Shown: piece after piece, positions 14,401 through 26,009 of the stretch
Layout: each line of letters opens with the position of its first letter
Position numbering within the stretch: the stretch's first letter is position 1
DNA from: Volvox africanus
Taxonomy: Eukaryota; Chlorophyta; Chlorophyceae; Chlamydomonadales; Volvocaceae
NCBI GenBank assembly: GCA_030268105.1
Contig: BSDZ01000116.1
Coordinates: 558,001-622,000, forward strand
Direction of reading: 5' to 3'
DNA: 64,000 nt
Notes under the pieces: generated by a model
The model's input: the letters and a program-made list of their open reading frames with translations, nothing else
Database searches by the model: none
What the model was told of the DNA's origin: nothing
Program-made: the position numbers and the translations under genes

Positions 14401-17400
14401 ATGGCGAGCTACCGTTCGTTGCTGCAGCCTCCCGCGCCGCGGCTCGCGCCCCAGGCTTGGGCCCCGGTCTTCCGCTGTTGATCCGTACGGGCTTTATTGG
14501 AGCGCCGCCGCCACCGAGGGTGGAGGCCAGCGTCGCGCCGTCACAGTCAGCGCCCAGTGACGGTGACGATGACGCCGCTGCTGCGGCAGCGGCCAGAGCT
14601 GCTGCGCCGCCGCGCGTGAAATGCCCCCCGCCTGGGATGCCGGCACTGGCGCCGCCGTCCGAATGGGCGGCGCCGCCCCGTAGAGGATGCCCGCCGCCTC
14701 CGCTTGGTCCCGGGTGGGGGTGCAGGTGCGCTGCCGCCGCAGCTTCATCGTCTTCTTCTGAGGAGGCCAGGTACCCCGGGGGGATAATCCGCTCGCCTGG
14801 GAACGGGGGACATGGAGATGTTGATGGAGGTTTGGGCGGAGGTGGGGTTATCGCAGGGCACAGGTGGTGCCGAGTGACGAGGTGTGCGGTCACCCAAATA
14901 TGGTGCAAAGGGCTTTGACGGACTCGCTCGGCATAACGACGTAAGGCGCCGTTGCTTTATGGACAGGGAGGTGAAGTGCAGAATTAGAGTGATGAAAGCG
15001 TATGAACGACAGCCGTCGTCAAAAAACATTGGGGTTCCGGAAACATCGGGTAGATGAAGGCGGAGACGGGGCGGGAGCCGGGATAGCAGTAGGAAAGGGA
15101 GTGTGGGGAATAGGCGAGGGAGCGAAAAGAAGTTATCTCACGGATTCAGAAGATAACAGAGAAGACCATGCAGTTGGAGCACCACAGGGGAGGAAGGGGG
15201 AAAGAGTCGAACAGGATTGCAAGCGAACAGCGAACAGCGCAAGGCCCACGTAGCCCACAGGGCCCCAAATGGAAGACGCCATGAGCCCGGCGTTCTGGGA
15301 AAACGCTCACAAGAATTACCATGGTAAATGAGCCTTTTAAGCTGGCTTAACTCTATGGTTTTAGGGTTTTATGATATGACACCACCTGTGCCTTGTTAAT
15401 GCAGAAAGCGGGAAGTCAATAGATACCCGCCTGCCAGAAGCTTAGTAATGACCAGCATCTGGAGTCCCTCCATATCGTCTCCCTTCCGTACGCTTTGAGC
15501 CGTATCGCAGTGTCCTCTTTTCATCCTTCCTCCCCGCCCCAGTTCTTCGCGCTGTTCCGTCGACACCCGTCATTATCCCGGCCCCCCATATCACAGCAAG
15601 ACCACATTCACAACCCCTTAAGGCCCTCACCCGTGATCGGATCTGCGTATGGCAGGTTATTGAGGCGGCGATATTCGCATTTGAGCGAGGAGGTGCTGGT
15701 TCCACAACGGCCCTTCTTCAGCCGGCGACACACGTCACAGCGGCCACCAGGCATCTGAGTGACGCTGCCGCCGGCCGCAGTGGACACCGGCGCGGCCGGT
15801 GCTGGCGCTGCGACTGTAACTGAAGAGTGGCCAACCGGCCCCACAGCACCGCTGGTCGACTGCAGCACACGAGAGGCGGAGGGGAGGGTCCAGAGTGGTA
15901 ATGTACCGACCACTTATGGATAAGGGGACAAGTGCAGGTCGGAATCAGTGGGACCGGAGTAGATGGTTTGGACAGTGGAATGGCCCATCCGACCCGGAAA
16001 AGATGTACTTCTGTTGGTTCTCCCGCCTTCCCCCGCCCCTTGCGCACTCACCAATTCCATACCCCCATCTCCCTGTAAACATTCCCGCCCCCCATCTCCT
16101 TTTAATGATTTTCCCACATTACCCCCACCCCCAACAAACACAAATAACACACACCGCCTTTTCAACAAGTCACCAAGTTTCCCCACTGCAGTTCCCCTTA
16201 GCCCGCCTTTACTTAGCTGCGCCTCCCCCGACGCCATCCTTCATATCCAGACGATCTGATTACCCTAAACCGGCAGTGCACTCGCCATTTCTGAAATTCC
16301 CGGCCACCGCAGACAAGCTCCGAAACCCGACTTATGGGCCTAACCCACCCGGACCCTCCACGTGTACCATTCAGGAACCCTAGTATAAAAACAATACTGG
16401 TTTCCCGCAACTGTTCCTGTCAGTTAATTTTCGACTCCCACTCCCCACCAGCTGCTCCGCATCCTCCTCCTTCTTGACGGTCCCGCCATGAGCCCCCACT
16501 GCCGGGCCCCGGGCCTTCTTCGCGGGTGTGTTGCTCGTAAGGTGCGATGTCCCAGCGTCCAAACCGCCCATAGCGGACCGCTTCCGCAGAGAGTTGGGGG
16601 AGTTAGGGGAACCGGTGGTGGAAACGGCGCCTGCGCAGCAAGTGGGGTAAGACGACAATTTCGACTGCGATGTCGGAATGAACCCTCTGCGGGCGTGCCC
16701 CGTCGGAGGAGTAGTACCATGGATGAAATGAAGCCAGGAACCAGCCTCCAAAGCAGGAGGGACACCAATGGCAATAAGAAATGGACCCACTTGAAACACC
16801 CGAACGACAAATTAAACATTCGGAACTCCGAACGACATCGACTTTAGAAGCCGGAAGAGGCATTCTCGCATCTCCATACGTAACATTGTGCGTTTCGCTT
16901 CCACCCGTTAATGAAAATTTGTTTTGATTTTCTCCCTTTTTCCCAGCAATCAGGTGGGGCACTTCCCCCCACCTGCTGCCGGAACGCCTGCAATCGCCGG
17001 CCCTGGTGCCCCTGTCGCGTCGCTCCCCACGTTCTGCTGGGCGCTGTGGCCGCCGCTCTCAGCTGCAGGCACCACCACAGCGTTATCCCCGCCCGCTGTC
17101 TGCTGCCCGCCGCCGCTGCCATTGGAGCCCGCCGCAAGCCCAGATGGATGCGATTGGGCATGCGGCGGGCCACTCCCGAAAGCGGAAGCGCCTCCGTGCC
17201 CCGCCCCTGCTCCCGCCCCCGTCCCCCCATGCTGCGGCAGCGAGATCTTGAGCTTGGGTCCGCCCGCCGGGTGAACAATCCTCGCTGCAGCATCGTTGGA
17301 CGCCGCCGCCCCCGCCGGTGGGGGTCCGGGCGCCATGACAGCAGCACCGGGATAAGCCGCGCTGCTGCCTGTAACAGCTGCTGCTCCTCCAGATGGCGGC

Positions 17401-20052
17401 TGTGGTGGTGGTGGTGGTGGTGCTGACACCGCTGCTGGTGCCGGCGGCGGCTGATGACCGCCTGCTGACGAGGACAAATCACATGCGGAAAGTGGTATGG
17501 CAACAACTTGGAAAAGAATCTTTCCGTACATGTAAAGCACCCTAATAGAGGGTCGGAGCTACCAACCAGTTGAACGTTGTGAAGGTCGGGTGAGATGCCG
17601 TCATCAGTATGACCCTTCACGAGTCAGCCCAGAAATACGTTGTGTGTGTGTTTTTACCCGGACACAGTCCTTTCTCTAAACTGCCGCCCGCCACGAGACA
17701 ACACGCACCCAAGACCCCACACCCGTCACCTCACTTCAACCTACTCGATTCCCTTATAGACCACCCCCACCTAGGTTACCACCCAAGGAGCCCGCCCGCG
17801 GAATGTCCTTTCTCAGCGACCCGTGCGACCTACCCAACTGCGACGGCGGGGCATTGTCCACGGGCACAAACATGAACGTCTGAGGCGGCTGCGGCGCGTG
17901 CTGGAAGGGCTGGCGGGGGGTTTGCATAGGGTGAGGTGGTGGATGTCCGAGCGCAGCCTGCTGCTGCTGTTGCTGGTTGTGCGGGTTGTGCTGAAGGGCA
18001 AAATGCGCCTGCTGCGTCTGCAGCTGGAGCTGTTGCTGCTGCTGGAGTGACTGCATCCGTAATTGCTGTTGTTTCTGTTGCGCAGCCTGGTACATCTGAG
18101 TGAATGTCCCCGACAAGGTATCAGCTGCCGCCCGCGCCTCGTGGCCAGGAGGAAAGTACGCCGCACAGTTGTCCCACACCTGCCGGCAGTACCGATCAGC
18201 GGCGCAGCAGCAGGAGCAGTGGGCTAATACTTACGAGAGACAAAGAACAGTGTGGCAGTAACAACGGCCGATGCGGCTTTTCCCAGCGACTTTGTCCACT
18301 ACTTCAGTGATGCAACGTCGGATCTCTCGAGTCTTCGCCGACTGCATTTCGGCCAACGCCCTGCAACCCATATCGCAAGGCCCAGCTCCAAAACATGAGC
18401 ACGAGTTTGCCGCAATTGAAGGTGAAAGCATCCCACAATGTGCTCGGCAAGTCGTCGCGTGTAGGCAACCCAGGATCATGCTCCCCCCGGACATCTTAAA
18501 TCACCGCTCCCGGATCTGTACACAACCAAACACATTGCGGCGAAACATCTCCTGGAGGACAACTGCTCCGACCTGAAGGGAAATGGAAAGCGACCTGCCA
18601 GGAAGAGGCCCTTACCACTGTTCTATCACAGGTCTAGTCCCCGAGCAAAGAGGTTTCCATGTCCCTCTGCACCCAAACCCCCTCCCTGACAGCAACTTCT
18701 ATTACCCACCAGCTGCACGTCCTGCAGTACGGCGGCGGCGGAGCTGTACGGCGACTCCCCGGGCGGCAACTGCAAGTCACGCCGAATCGTGCCCAGGTCC
18801 ATGGGTCGCTGTGGTTGAGCGCGTGTGCATAAATATTGGTTGTAATAGGGAACATGCGGGAGAGGGCACAGGGGCGGGGAATGAGGGAAGGGGAAAACAC
18901 AAAGTGGTTATCAGATACATCCACTTTCACTCATGCCCCAGCAGTTCTCACAGGGAATGTTAGGGACGGTGCAGGGGTTGGTAAGTAACCGAACGTATTG
19001 ATTGTGAGGATGACATTCCGTTTTATAAAACCATCGCTGTGTTGCTTTTCGGGTGAATTGCCACTACTACCCGCTAAGCGATGATGATCTGACGGTGCAT
19101 CCTGGCCAGACCATTCAGCGGGGCCAGAGGAGGCGGAAAAAGGAAACAATGTGTGCAATGGAGGAAATCCTGAGCAACGGGTCGCTAGGAATGCCTATAG
19201 GGAAAGAGGACGATGGCGAAGGTCACGGTGAGGACGTGCGGCGGTGCAAGGACAGGGTTTCAGGGTTGCTGCATGTGTAGACGGAAGCTGTTGATCTCTT
19301 GGTCGCTATCTAAGATCTTAGCTAATGCCGTGATGCCACAGCCCCCCAAAACCCCACAGGAACGTCGCGTCGGCGGATGACCGGACATGGGGTACGGCTC
19401 TGATGTGTGCGACAAAGGTTACTAGGGCGCGCTGGAGGATGCGAACGGCTTATATACTTAGTGTCCTGATGTTCGTTGGATGATGTAAAACCGGCATATG
19501 GCTGTCACTGACTGCCCGAATGAACATCAATAGGTCTAGATGATGCTCAAAGAGGCCCGCATGCAATCGCACCCCGCAAGTTGAAGACGCGAGTGCGGTT
19601 TCAAGGAGTCAGCAGGCACCGCGTGTGGGCTAAGGTACGATGCGCGACGATGTGGTTCCCACTAATTCAAGCTGCAGCTTCAAAGGGCCGACTGGGCAAG
19701 GCCCTTCAGTAATGCAGGGATAGCGTCTCCTGCCGAGGCTGTCCGCTGCAAGCATAAAGCGCGGCGACTGGTTCCTAGCTGTCCAACCAAACCCTGCCCG
19801 GCCTTGCCACTAACCTGGACGCAAATCGCATATCCGGAATGTTCAGATGAATTGAGAGGCTCATTGAAATATTTCTGGGCTTCCTCCCTCTGCATTACCG
19901 CCGTGACAGCCTGTTAAAGCAAAAAACGCGTAGAAAATGTGAAGTCATTGCGGAAGCCGCTTCCATGCATACAATGGCAATAATTCTACCCTAACCTTTA
20001 AACCCTATGCAAGACTCACCCGCAAGAGGGTAGACCGTGTTTCCTCGTCCAT
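10741..20052 (-). CDS. Bromodomain protein with Cys-rich motif, coiled coils and polyQ tail
   Basis: Likely a chromatin or transcription regulator in the nucleus. Proposed exons on the complement: 20020-20052, 19815-19910, 18710-18808, 17834-18179, 16973-17461, 16449-16630, 15631-15859, 13649-14796 and 10741-13110. All phases match, giving 1,663 aa. Residues 1-110 form a bromodomain split over four exons: KYFNEPL (the WPF-shelf position), RPMDLGTI, LQDVQLVWDNCAAYF, then helix C ending in FTQMYQAA. The usual acetyl-lysine-binding Asn (YN) is Phe here. A Lys/Arg-rich segment (PAKKARGP) lies near 390, perhaps a nuclear localisation signal. Residues 456-477 hold C-x2-C-x7-C-x8-C with a GRCGT core. 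Coiled coils lie near 830-950. Residues from about 1100 on are dominated by polyQ. The start MDEETRSTLLR gives a short first exon with a strong donor (CGG/GTGAGT). The bromodomain call is strong; the wider family is not identified. Confidence 0.8.
11160..11730 (-). repeat. CAG/CAA polyglutamine tracts in the last exon
   Basis: Repeated CAG/CAA runs encode Gln stretches of up to about 12 residues, broken by His, Leu and Met. Further runs lie at 10860-10900 and 11940-11980. They are typical of transcription-factor activation or condensate-forming regions. On the plus strand the same DNA gives Leu/Cys/Ala-rich shadow frames. Confidence 0.9.
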
Positions 20053-20515
20053 TCCTGGTCAGGGTTGCCTAATCGTTCGCAGCACCCAGAGTCATGACCA
20101 ATTACAACCCTGTTAATTTGCTTTACGGGGGCCGATTTTCCCAAAGGTGTCGCCACATTTAGGCCACATAACTGCGACGTCCGAGAATTGGCGAGCACGT
20201 GAAAGCAATATGCTAAAATTTATGGCAATAGTAAGCGACAAACGCATTCCAGCCGCGATGGAATGCCCAACGGTGGGCATTGCAGTTGGATTACCAGAAC
20301 TGGAGTACTGGACCCTGTGTACGACAATGCTATTTGTGGAAACATTTGCCATACACCCTGGCCGTAAGGTGCTTATATGTGATCATCTTATCAACATTTT
20401 ATGCAGTTACCGCTGTTTCACCTGTTAAACAAACCAATAAAATAAACTGCGCCTACGGTGTCTTGTGCGAAACAGCCCTTTCTGGTTATAGGTTATGCTA
20501 ATCAGGCACTGCCGG
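20053..20515. promoter_or_regulatory. Shared divergent 5' region of bromodomain and DUF4864-like genes
   Basis: About 460 bp separate the proposed ATG at 20052 (minus) and the ATG at 20516 (plus). An AT-rich element (aataaaataa) near 20436-20446 could be the plus-strand core promoter. The role is inferred from position only. If either gene has an upstream non-coding exon, the spacing changes. Confidence 0.4.
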
Positions 20516-22978
20516 ATGACATCACTGACAAACCGTGGAGGCCCTGCTGGTTGTGCTCCTGTGCGAGGTGAGGAAAGCCTGTGGAATGGGAATGAGGCGG
20601 TCAAGGTTGAGGTAGCGGCGGTCAGCTTTCCTTCACATTTTCGGTATGTCTTTTTCCTAATGTTTTTGTACCTTACTATCGCAGGAGCATACATTGCTTC
20701 TGTGGCTAGGCAGCCACTCGTCTTGAGGAAGGGGCTCAGGCCAGGGAGTCGGCGAGTGAGGCCGGCAGCAATAGGCGACGAAGGTGGCTTATTGTTCCTT
20801 GATAACGGGTAAACAAAGGCATTTTACGATACAGTTTGCGCTCGCCCTGACTTCCCGACTTCTCTGCCCACAGCGAATGCCTGACTTTCCCCAAGAAAAG
20901 GGCGCAGTTGGGACCCTGCTTTGAATTTTCATGGGAGGACGCACTACGTGTACAGCTCGAGGCAAGTAACGGCGGAGGTCACTTCCCTAGTGGTGGTGCT
21001 CCGTGTTTCACTGCAATTTATGGAGGGGGGGGCCGCTTTCAACGGGCCATTCTCACCCAATCTGTTCATGTGCGGCTATGCTCCACCTGGCGCCATTTCA
21101 ACGAGCAGCAATCGTTTGCCATTTTAAAGGCTGGCCGGTGGTTCTGACACAACCTCTCGTTATTCTTCTCTTTGTGCCTTACCAGTGCTAAGCGCTTTTT
21201 GCCCGAAATCGTTCCTTAACGTAGTTTGAACTGGCGCCGCCCTAACTTGAATACTTCACCGCAGGCATTGCAAAAGAACAACATGCCGTATTCCGACCAC
21301 GGCGTCGAGGTGCTTTATCGATTTGCAAATTTTGACCCATTCGTACGAGCCAAATATTTCGGGTACGACCTGATAAAACCCCTTGCAAGCTTTTCCCCGG
21401 GTGGTTTAAAGCGCTGCCTTCCGCCACACGTGCCACTGCGTCCGCCAATTGGGTTAATTGTCCACGCTCGCTGTTGTCGCTTTCACGCCTTCACCGTGAC
21501 GTGTTTATGTATGTCGCCATTCCTTATGTTTAATGCAATCATCCTTTTATGGTTTATCACTGGATAGATGTTATCATGCATCATCCTATCTTTCTCTGTG
21601 CATCCTGTGTAGCTGGGTCTTGGCTCACCGGCGTTTGGTTAGCCTGGGCGTTACGAACATGCCGCCACGTGTGAGGTTGAAACCACAGATCAGATACAGC
21701 ACAGATGTGCTCTAAACTGTCCTCCCGCAATTCTCCTGTCTCGGGCCCCTTTTTCACGCTCTCTGTTCCGCTGGCCTCCCGCAGTCGCAGCCTCGATCTA
21801 GGGTGAGTGGTTGCGGACGGGGTGCGACAACGCGGGGGGTGGGAGGTAAGAACTTGGCTGGCTTGTGTGCGGCTCCGTGCACCCAAAGGTCCCTGAGGCT
21901 GGTCTAGATCCGGTATGCGGTAGACACACGGCATAGCTGGCTGGACGAACACGCGTGCAGAAAGGGTAAAAGGGCTGGCAGGCTGGATAGTTTTCGTTTT
22001 GAGCTGCTAGTTAGCCTTCTCCAGAGTATTTACAAGAGGTTGCAATCGGGTTCATTATTCCACATCTCCGAACCAACACGAGTGCGTGTGTCTTGCCGCA
22101 TGCGAACGGAAGTAACCCGGATCGCCAGCGCTCCGTTAAATGCACGACCGTATCGTTCGCTGTGTGGGCACCTGCAGGCAGTTTGAGCGATTCCGGCGCG
22201 TCATGCACTCACCGTACTACGCCACATTGCTGGACAACTCAGGCTGGGAGGTGCTCAGCACATTACAGGTTCGTTTGGCCATCCGGCTGCAGTCCGCGTG
22301 ACTGACGTACTGCTACGCGAGTGTCCGTAGTCAACTCACGTACACGACCCGCAACACACCATATCTTCGCCTTCACACGCACCCAAGCTGCCGCAACCCC
22401 CTGCATTCGGGCCTTGGGAGTAGCCTCCGAGATTCAATGAGTTGGGCGCACGGAATGATTTTGAACTCGTGATCCCATCATGCTTGGGTTGCGGCTGAGT
22501 TACTGATGCGATTCGTTATTCCGGGGCCGAGTCTTTGTGATACAATCCAACTTGACCCACGATGCGTTGCCTGGTCGGCGGTTGTCAGTTGGACGAGGGC
22601 ATGTGGTATGTACGGGTGCTGGTCCACGATACTCACCGCCTGGAGAAGCGGACCTATTCCGTCACTATGCTGCAGGTGCGGTCGGTAAAGTTTGTGGATT
22701 TGAACACAACGCTATGTAGACTGGATCTTGTGGCGGGATAATGTTTTCCATTTCTCCCCCTTAGCCGTGCCCTGCGAAGCACATGTGCAGTCTTGCCGTT
22801 GCTTATCAGCGACGCTGTTTGTCCCCTTAACCTCCTATTCATCTTTCCCTCATCTCTCTCCCCACCCCGGGCATCATTTTCCTTTGCACAGAGGCTCGGC
22901 GGCTGCTACGACGGCTACTGGTACACGGACCGTTGGGTGTGTGAGAACCAGGATGTGCGGAAGTTGTGGGCGGATTAA
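20516..22978 (+). CDS. DUF4864-like protein, 7 exons, 208 aa
   Basis: Proposed exons: 20516-20567, 20685-20808, 20874-20961, 21265-21362, 22178-22268, 22589-22675 and 22892-22978. They join in frame to 208 codons plus TAA. The intron after 20961 starts with GC (GAG/GCAAGT), the standard GC-AG donor. The N-terminus MTSLTNRGGPAG plus a basic Ser/Arg-rich stretch could be a chloroplast transit peptide. The core reads DALRVQLEALQKNNMPYSDHG, then VEVLYRFANF, QFERFRRVMHSPYY, NSGWEVL, EKRTYSVTML and GYWYTDRW. From memory of the family, this order (QLxALQxND, RFA, RFxxMxxSPxY, W, Y, CWxTD) matches DUF4864 proteins. I have no function to offer. Weak points are the start codon and the possibility of an upstream exon, since an acceptor-like site precedes 20503. 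Confidence 0.7.
20962..21264 (+). other. GC-AG intron of the DUF4864-like gene
   Basis: The preceding exon ends CTCGAG and the intron opens GCAAGT. It closes with a pyrimidine-containing ...CACCGCAG. Joining here keeps phase 0 and restores the run VQLE-ALQKNN. GC donors with an otherwise perfect consensus are a known minor class of U2 introns. Confidence 0.75.
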
Positions 22979-23064
22979 CTTACCAACTTGTGGAGGAGGA
23001 GGGTGATGAAAGATGACTGGTTGAAAGAACCCAGCGCGGGCAGGTATCGGTAGCTAACCTCGGC

Positions 23065-23069
23065 TGTAA
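23065..23069 (+). promoter_or_regulatory. Probable poly(A) signal TGTAA
   Basis: TGTAA lies 87 bp past the stop of the DUF4864-like gene. It is the poly(A) signal usual in volvocine algae. Confidence 0.5.
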
Positions 23070-23440
23070 TGCATATCGCAAAACATGTGAAGAAGTAAGT
23101 TGTGTCATTGACCTCTGTACTATGTACCATTATAATCATAATTTCATTCGGGAATTTGGTGATGCTGCGGATGACGTAATGTGTATTTCCCGTATGATGG
23201 AAGCTCCTGTTTATTATCATGTTGAGCTGATTGCCTTTGTTGTTGGACACCCCGGGTCGAATCTTTCAATTAATTGATCTCATTGCGTGGGCAAGGTAAA
23301 AGTACAGATTAATTCTTTGAGCAGCACTGTGTTGTACATTATAGAGCCCCTGTTGCGGTGCGACCCATGTGTCATGTCTTTTGAACATTCTCTATCTGTC
23401 TGTATATCTCGAATATATCCACGTGCACGGGTGAGTAACA

Positions 23441-23862
23441 GTGGCCGCTCTCCTGCACCTTGAACGGCCGGTTACGGGTGGCTGGGAACAACGGACCCCC
23501 GATGTTCGTATCCTCTCTGCTTTGGATGAAACCAGTTGGCAGCCGCCGAGCCGACGACAGAGCCTGGCCGCCATGGATATGTGGTGCTATTGTGTGCATA
23601 GCTCCGGCCCTCATTGTAACACCTCTTTTTTCGCATCCCTGAAGTGCACTAAGCCATGTGCCCATCAAGTCCAGTCAGCACGACAGCGCTGCAGCACCGC
23701 CGTCAAGCTCACGGCTATTTTGCCAGCCGTACTGAGATCCTTCGAGATCATGTTGCCTTGTGTGTGTGTGACGGCGAGGAAGCGGTAATGACTCCCAGTC
23801 CCTGCCGCCGCCACGATATCAGGACTGCATTTTACGACGGTTACGCTGTGGCGTTCGAATAG
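23441..23862 (+). CDS. Possible two-exon coding segment, unresolved
   Basis: Two plus-strand frames (23441-23591 and 23687-23862) look protein-like and can be joined in phase across a 95-bp intron. They end FYDGYAVAFE then stop. Motifs are TGGWEQRTPDVRIL and LRDHVALCVCDGEEAV. No convincing start exon was found upstream. Minus-strand frames across the same DNA (for example 23665-23883) are almost as good, so the strand is uncertain. This could also be transcribed non-coding DNA. Confidence 0.25.
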
Positions 23863-24072
23863 GGAGTTGTACTCCACTTGCATCACTTAACCAGGAGGCA
23901 GCTGCAGCCAGCCAAATATAAGACGACGTCTAGCGCGTCAAAACCTGAACACTTTGTGCGCGCGTGTGATGGTCGCTAATCGGTGCAGCCTGCCACATTT
24001 GAGTCTCTCTACTGACCTACCTCAGTGAATGTATCCTCCCTGATGGATGATCCCTGCCCAATCCGCTGGCTC

Positions 24073-24633
24073 TCATCTCTTATGAAACCGACGATATCGA
24101 GCGGAGGCTACTAACGCTGTTGCCGCTACTGATAACAAGAGCACGACACGATTACGAAGCTGGCGATGGAACACTTCCAGCGGGCATCTTATCATGCCTG
24201 GCATTCCACGAACCTAGGTATTTACCGAAATTACAATTGAACCAAAAATGCCAACCACCGGCCCCCGAGCTGAGAGCCCCCGAGCTGAGAGCCCAGAAAC
24301 CACCCCAAATTACGTGCACGTACAAGCGGCTGCACACGGGCACAGCGTCACTCGCCTGTACGACACCAGGGTCCAGTCGCCCGCACATCCCATCTATCAC
24401 AGGACATAACCTTTGGGTTATAGGCTACCCTCTTCGAGGGGCCTCTACTCACCTCTACGGCGGCGGGATGACACTTTCAACCTTTCCCGCGACCCTATCT
24501 GTTGCGTGTCACGTCTGACGTGCTTCAATGGGATCAGGTGTTCTCTGTACACGAGAAGTTCACAATAAGCCTCACGCGACGCCAACCACCCCTCTATCGC
24601 GGCATTGATCACGGGCGCGCCGCCTCCGCCCAT
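24073..24633 (-). CDS. 101-aa protein with C-terminal membrane segment
   Basis: Exons complement(24453-24633) and complement(24073-24197) join in phase 1 to 101 aa plus TGA. The start is ATG 24633 (MGGGGAPVINAAIEGW). The frame is open further upstream, so a longer N-terminus is possible. The soluble part contains YCELLVYREHLIPLKH and a basic run (KVSSRRRR). The C-terminus has one hydrophobic helix, VVLLLSVAATALVASA, followed by a basic tail (RYRRFHKR), as in tail-anchored or small mitochondrial membrane proteins. I do not recognise the family. It lies downstream of PTH2 on the same strand, about 730 bp away, as a separate gene. Confidence 0.5.
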
Positions 24634-25362
24634 CTCTGCTAATGTCGAGCTAGTTTCAGCTCGACTGGGCCCTTTCTTAATTCTGCACCGTGATGTAAGA
24701 GTTCGGAACTGACACGTTGATGACGGCTGATCAAGGCAGGTAAGGCAGACAGGACTGGCGCCTTGGGAGCCCAAATGAGGTATACGATCCTTCCCCGTTC
24801 CCCTCCGCCCTCCCGGACCAGACCAGACCCGGACCAAGGGAATTCCTGGATTCCGAGTGCCCCAGACAACGGCATGTGCATGTGCGTGTGCGTATGTGTG
24901 TATGTACATCCGTTCAACTCACTTGAAGCTCATGCCTGCGACACCCCCTCCCCCGACATTCTCGTGCACACATTCTCTTCCTCCGCCTACCTCCCCTTCC
25001 CAACACGCTCGCGCCTCCGTGTGCCCGATCTCGGCGTCTTCGTTCCTCAACCGCCCTACCATAGATTGGCTGATCTACCAATCCATCGCAGTGTCTGCCT
25101 CTCTACGCTACCTCACATTACTAACCCCGCGCAACTCAGATTTCCTGCACCGGATGGTTCATGTTGCAGCTTAGATATTAGGACCTGTCCGTGCGTTGGT
25201 TCTGTTCCCCGAGCAGCTGCGGGGCATTGCCAGACCCATTACTGCCATCAGAGTCTATTAGCCGTAAAGGCTAACCTAGCCCTGCCCCACCCCTCCTCCC
25301 CTCCTCCATGTTGTCGCTGCCACCCGCATTCATCCCCCTTTTTTCGCCGGTCCTTCAGCAGC
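24634..25362. other. Spacer between PTH2 and the 101-aa gene
   Basis: This stretch holds a short GT/TATG microsatellite (24868-24905) and long pyrimidine-rich tracts. The 296-aa plus-strand frame across it is Pro/Ser-rich and overlaps both PTH2 exons in antisense, so I treat it as a shadow. Confidence 0.5.
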
Positions 25363-26009
25363 TCACAACAGCTTGAGATGGCCCGTGACGGTGTCCAGCT
25401 GGCTCTTCGGTGCCGGCCCTATGGCCAGTACCGTCTGAGAGCCCGCAGCAATCTGGGTTCGCCCTGCGTCGTGAACGATGTATGTGGGCATCCCCAGCGA
25501 CATCGCCTTGGCCTCCAGCTCGGCCATCTCTGCCTCGTCACCCACCTGAAGGGTTGCAGACGGGCTTGTTTGCAGACTGCCGCGCCCGCTCCCTTAAGGC
25601 GGGCACGACTCACCTTAAGGGCAATCTTGGGTTGTCCGTACATCTCCCACTGACGAATAGGTACGTTGTGACTCTGGTAGTGCGCCCATAGGACCCCGAC
25701 CGCGGCATGAGCGCACTGCGCGCCGACCTTGCCTGTGCCCATCTTCAAGGACATGTTTACACATAACACCATCTTTAGCTCCTCCTTGGGTCTGGGCACA
25801 GGAGTGGGTTTGGAGATTGCAGCAGCCGCTGCGCCCGCTCGGCGAGAGGCTGTCTGGCCTATCTTATTGTTAGGGCTGCTGCTGCTGCTGCTGCCACCAG
25901 CGGATTTACCCCCACCACGGTTCGAGGCGTCACGTATAAACCAGCCGATCGCAATGCCGCCCGCAACCTTTAGCAACGAATCAATAACGACAAGCGCAAT
26001 TGCGGGCAT
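25363..26009 (-). CDS. PTH2: Peptidyl-tRNA hydrolase 2 (PTH2/Bit1 family)
   Basis: Releases tRNA from peptidyl-tRNA that has dropped off the ribosome. Exons are complement(25614-26009) and complement(25363-25545). The donor AAG/GTGAGT and acceptor TTCAG join in phase 0 to give 192 aa. Residues 1-30 form an N-terminal hydrophobic segment (IALVVIDSLLKVAGGIAIGWF), as in PTH2 proteins anchored in a membrane. A Ser/Ala-rich linker follows. The PTH2 domain begins near 76: EELKMVLCVNMSLKMGTGKV, then GAQCAHAAVG, WEMYGQPKIALKV, and the C-terminal signature DAGRTQIAAGSQTVLAIGPAP. In the first motif Asp is replaced (NMSLKM for the usual DLKM) and the second Lys is Thr. Length and order fit the family well. 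It is divergent from the RbgA-like GTPase at 26486. Confidence 0.93.

Noticed and set aside
19261..19450. Minus-strand start exon (ALAKILDSDQEINSF) with a TATA-like box upstream
   Set aside because: It has no usable donor in phase, and the bromodomain continues cleanly from exon 19815-19910 to 18710-18808, so this is intron.
24120..24518. Plus-strand 132-aa frame
   Set aside because: The minus-strand two-exon gene over the same DNA has a better start, splice sites and stop.
24763..25653. Plus-strand 296-aa Pro/Ser-rich frame
   Set aside because: It runs antisense to the PTH2 exons and has no splice or motif support.
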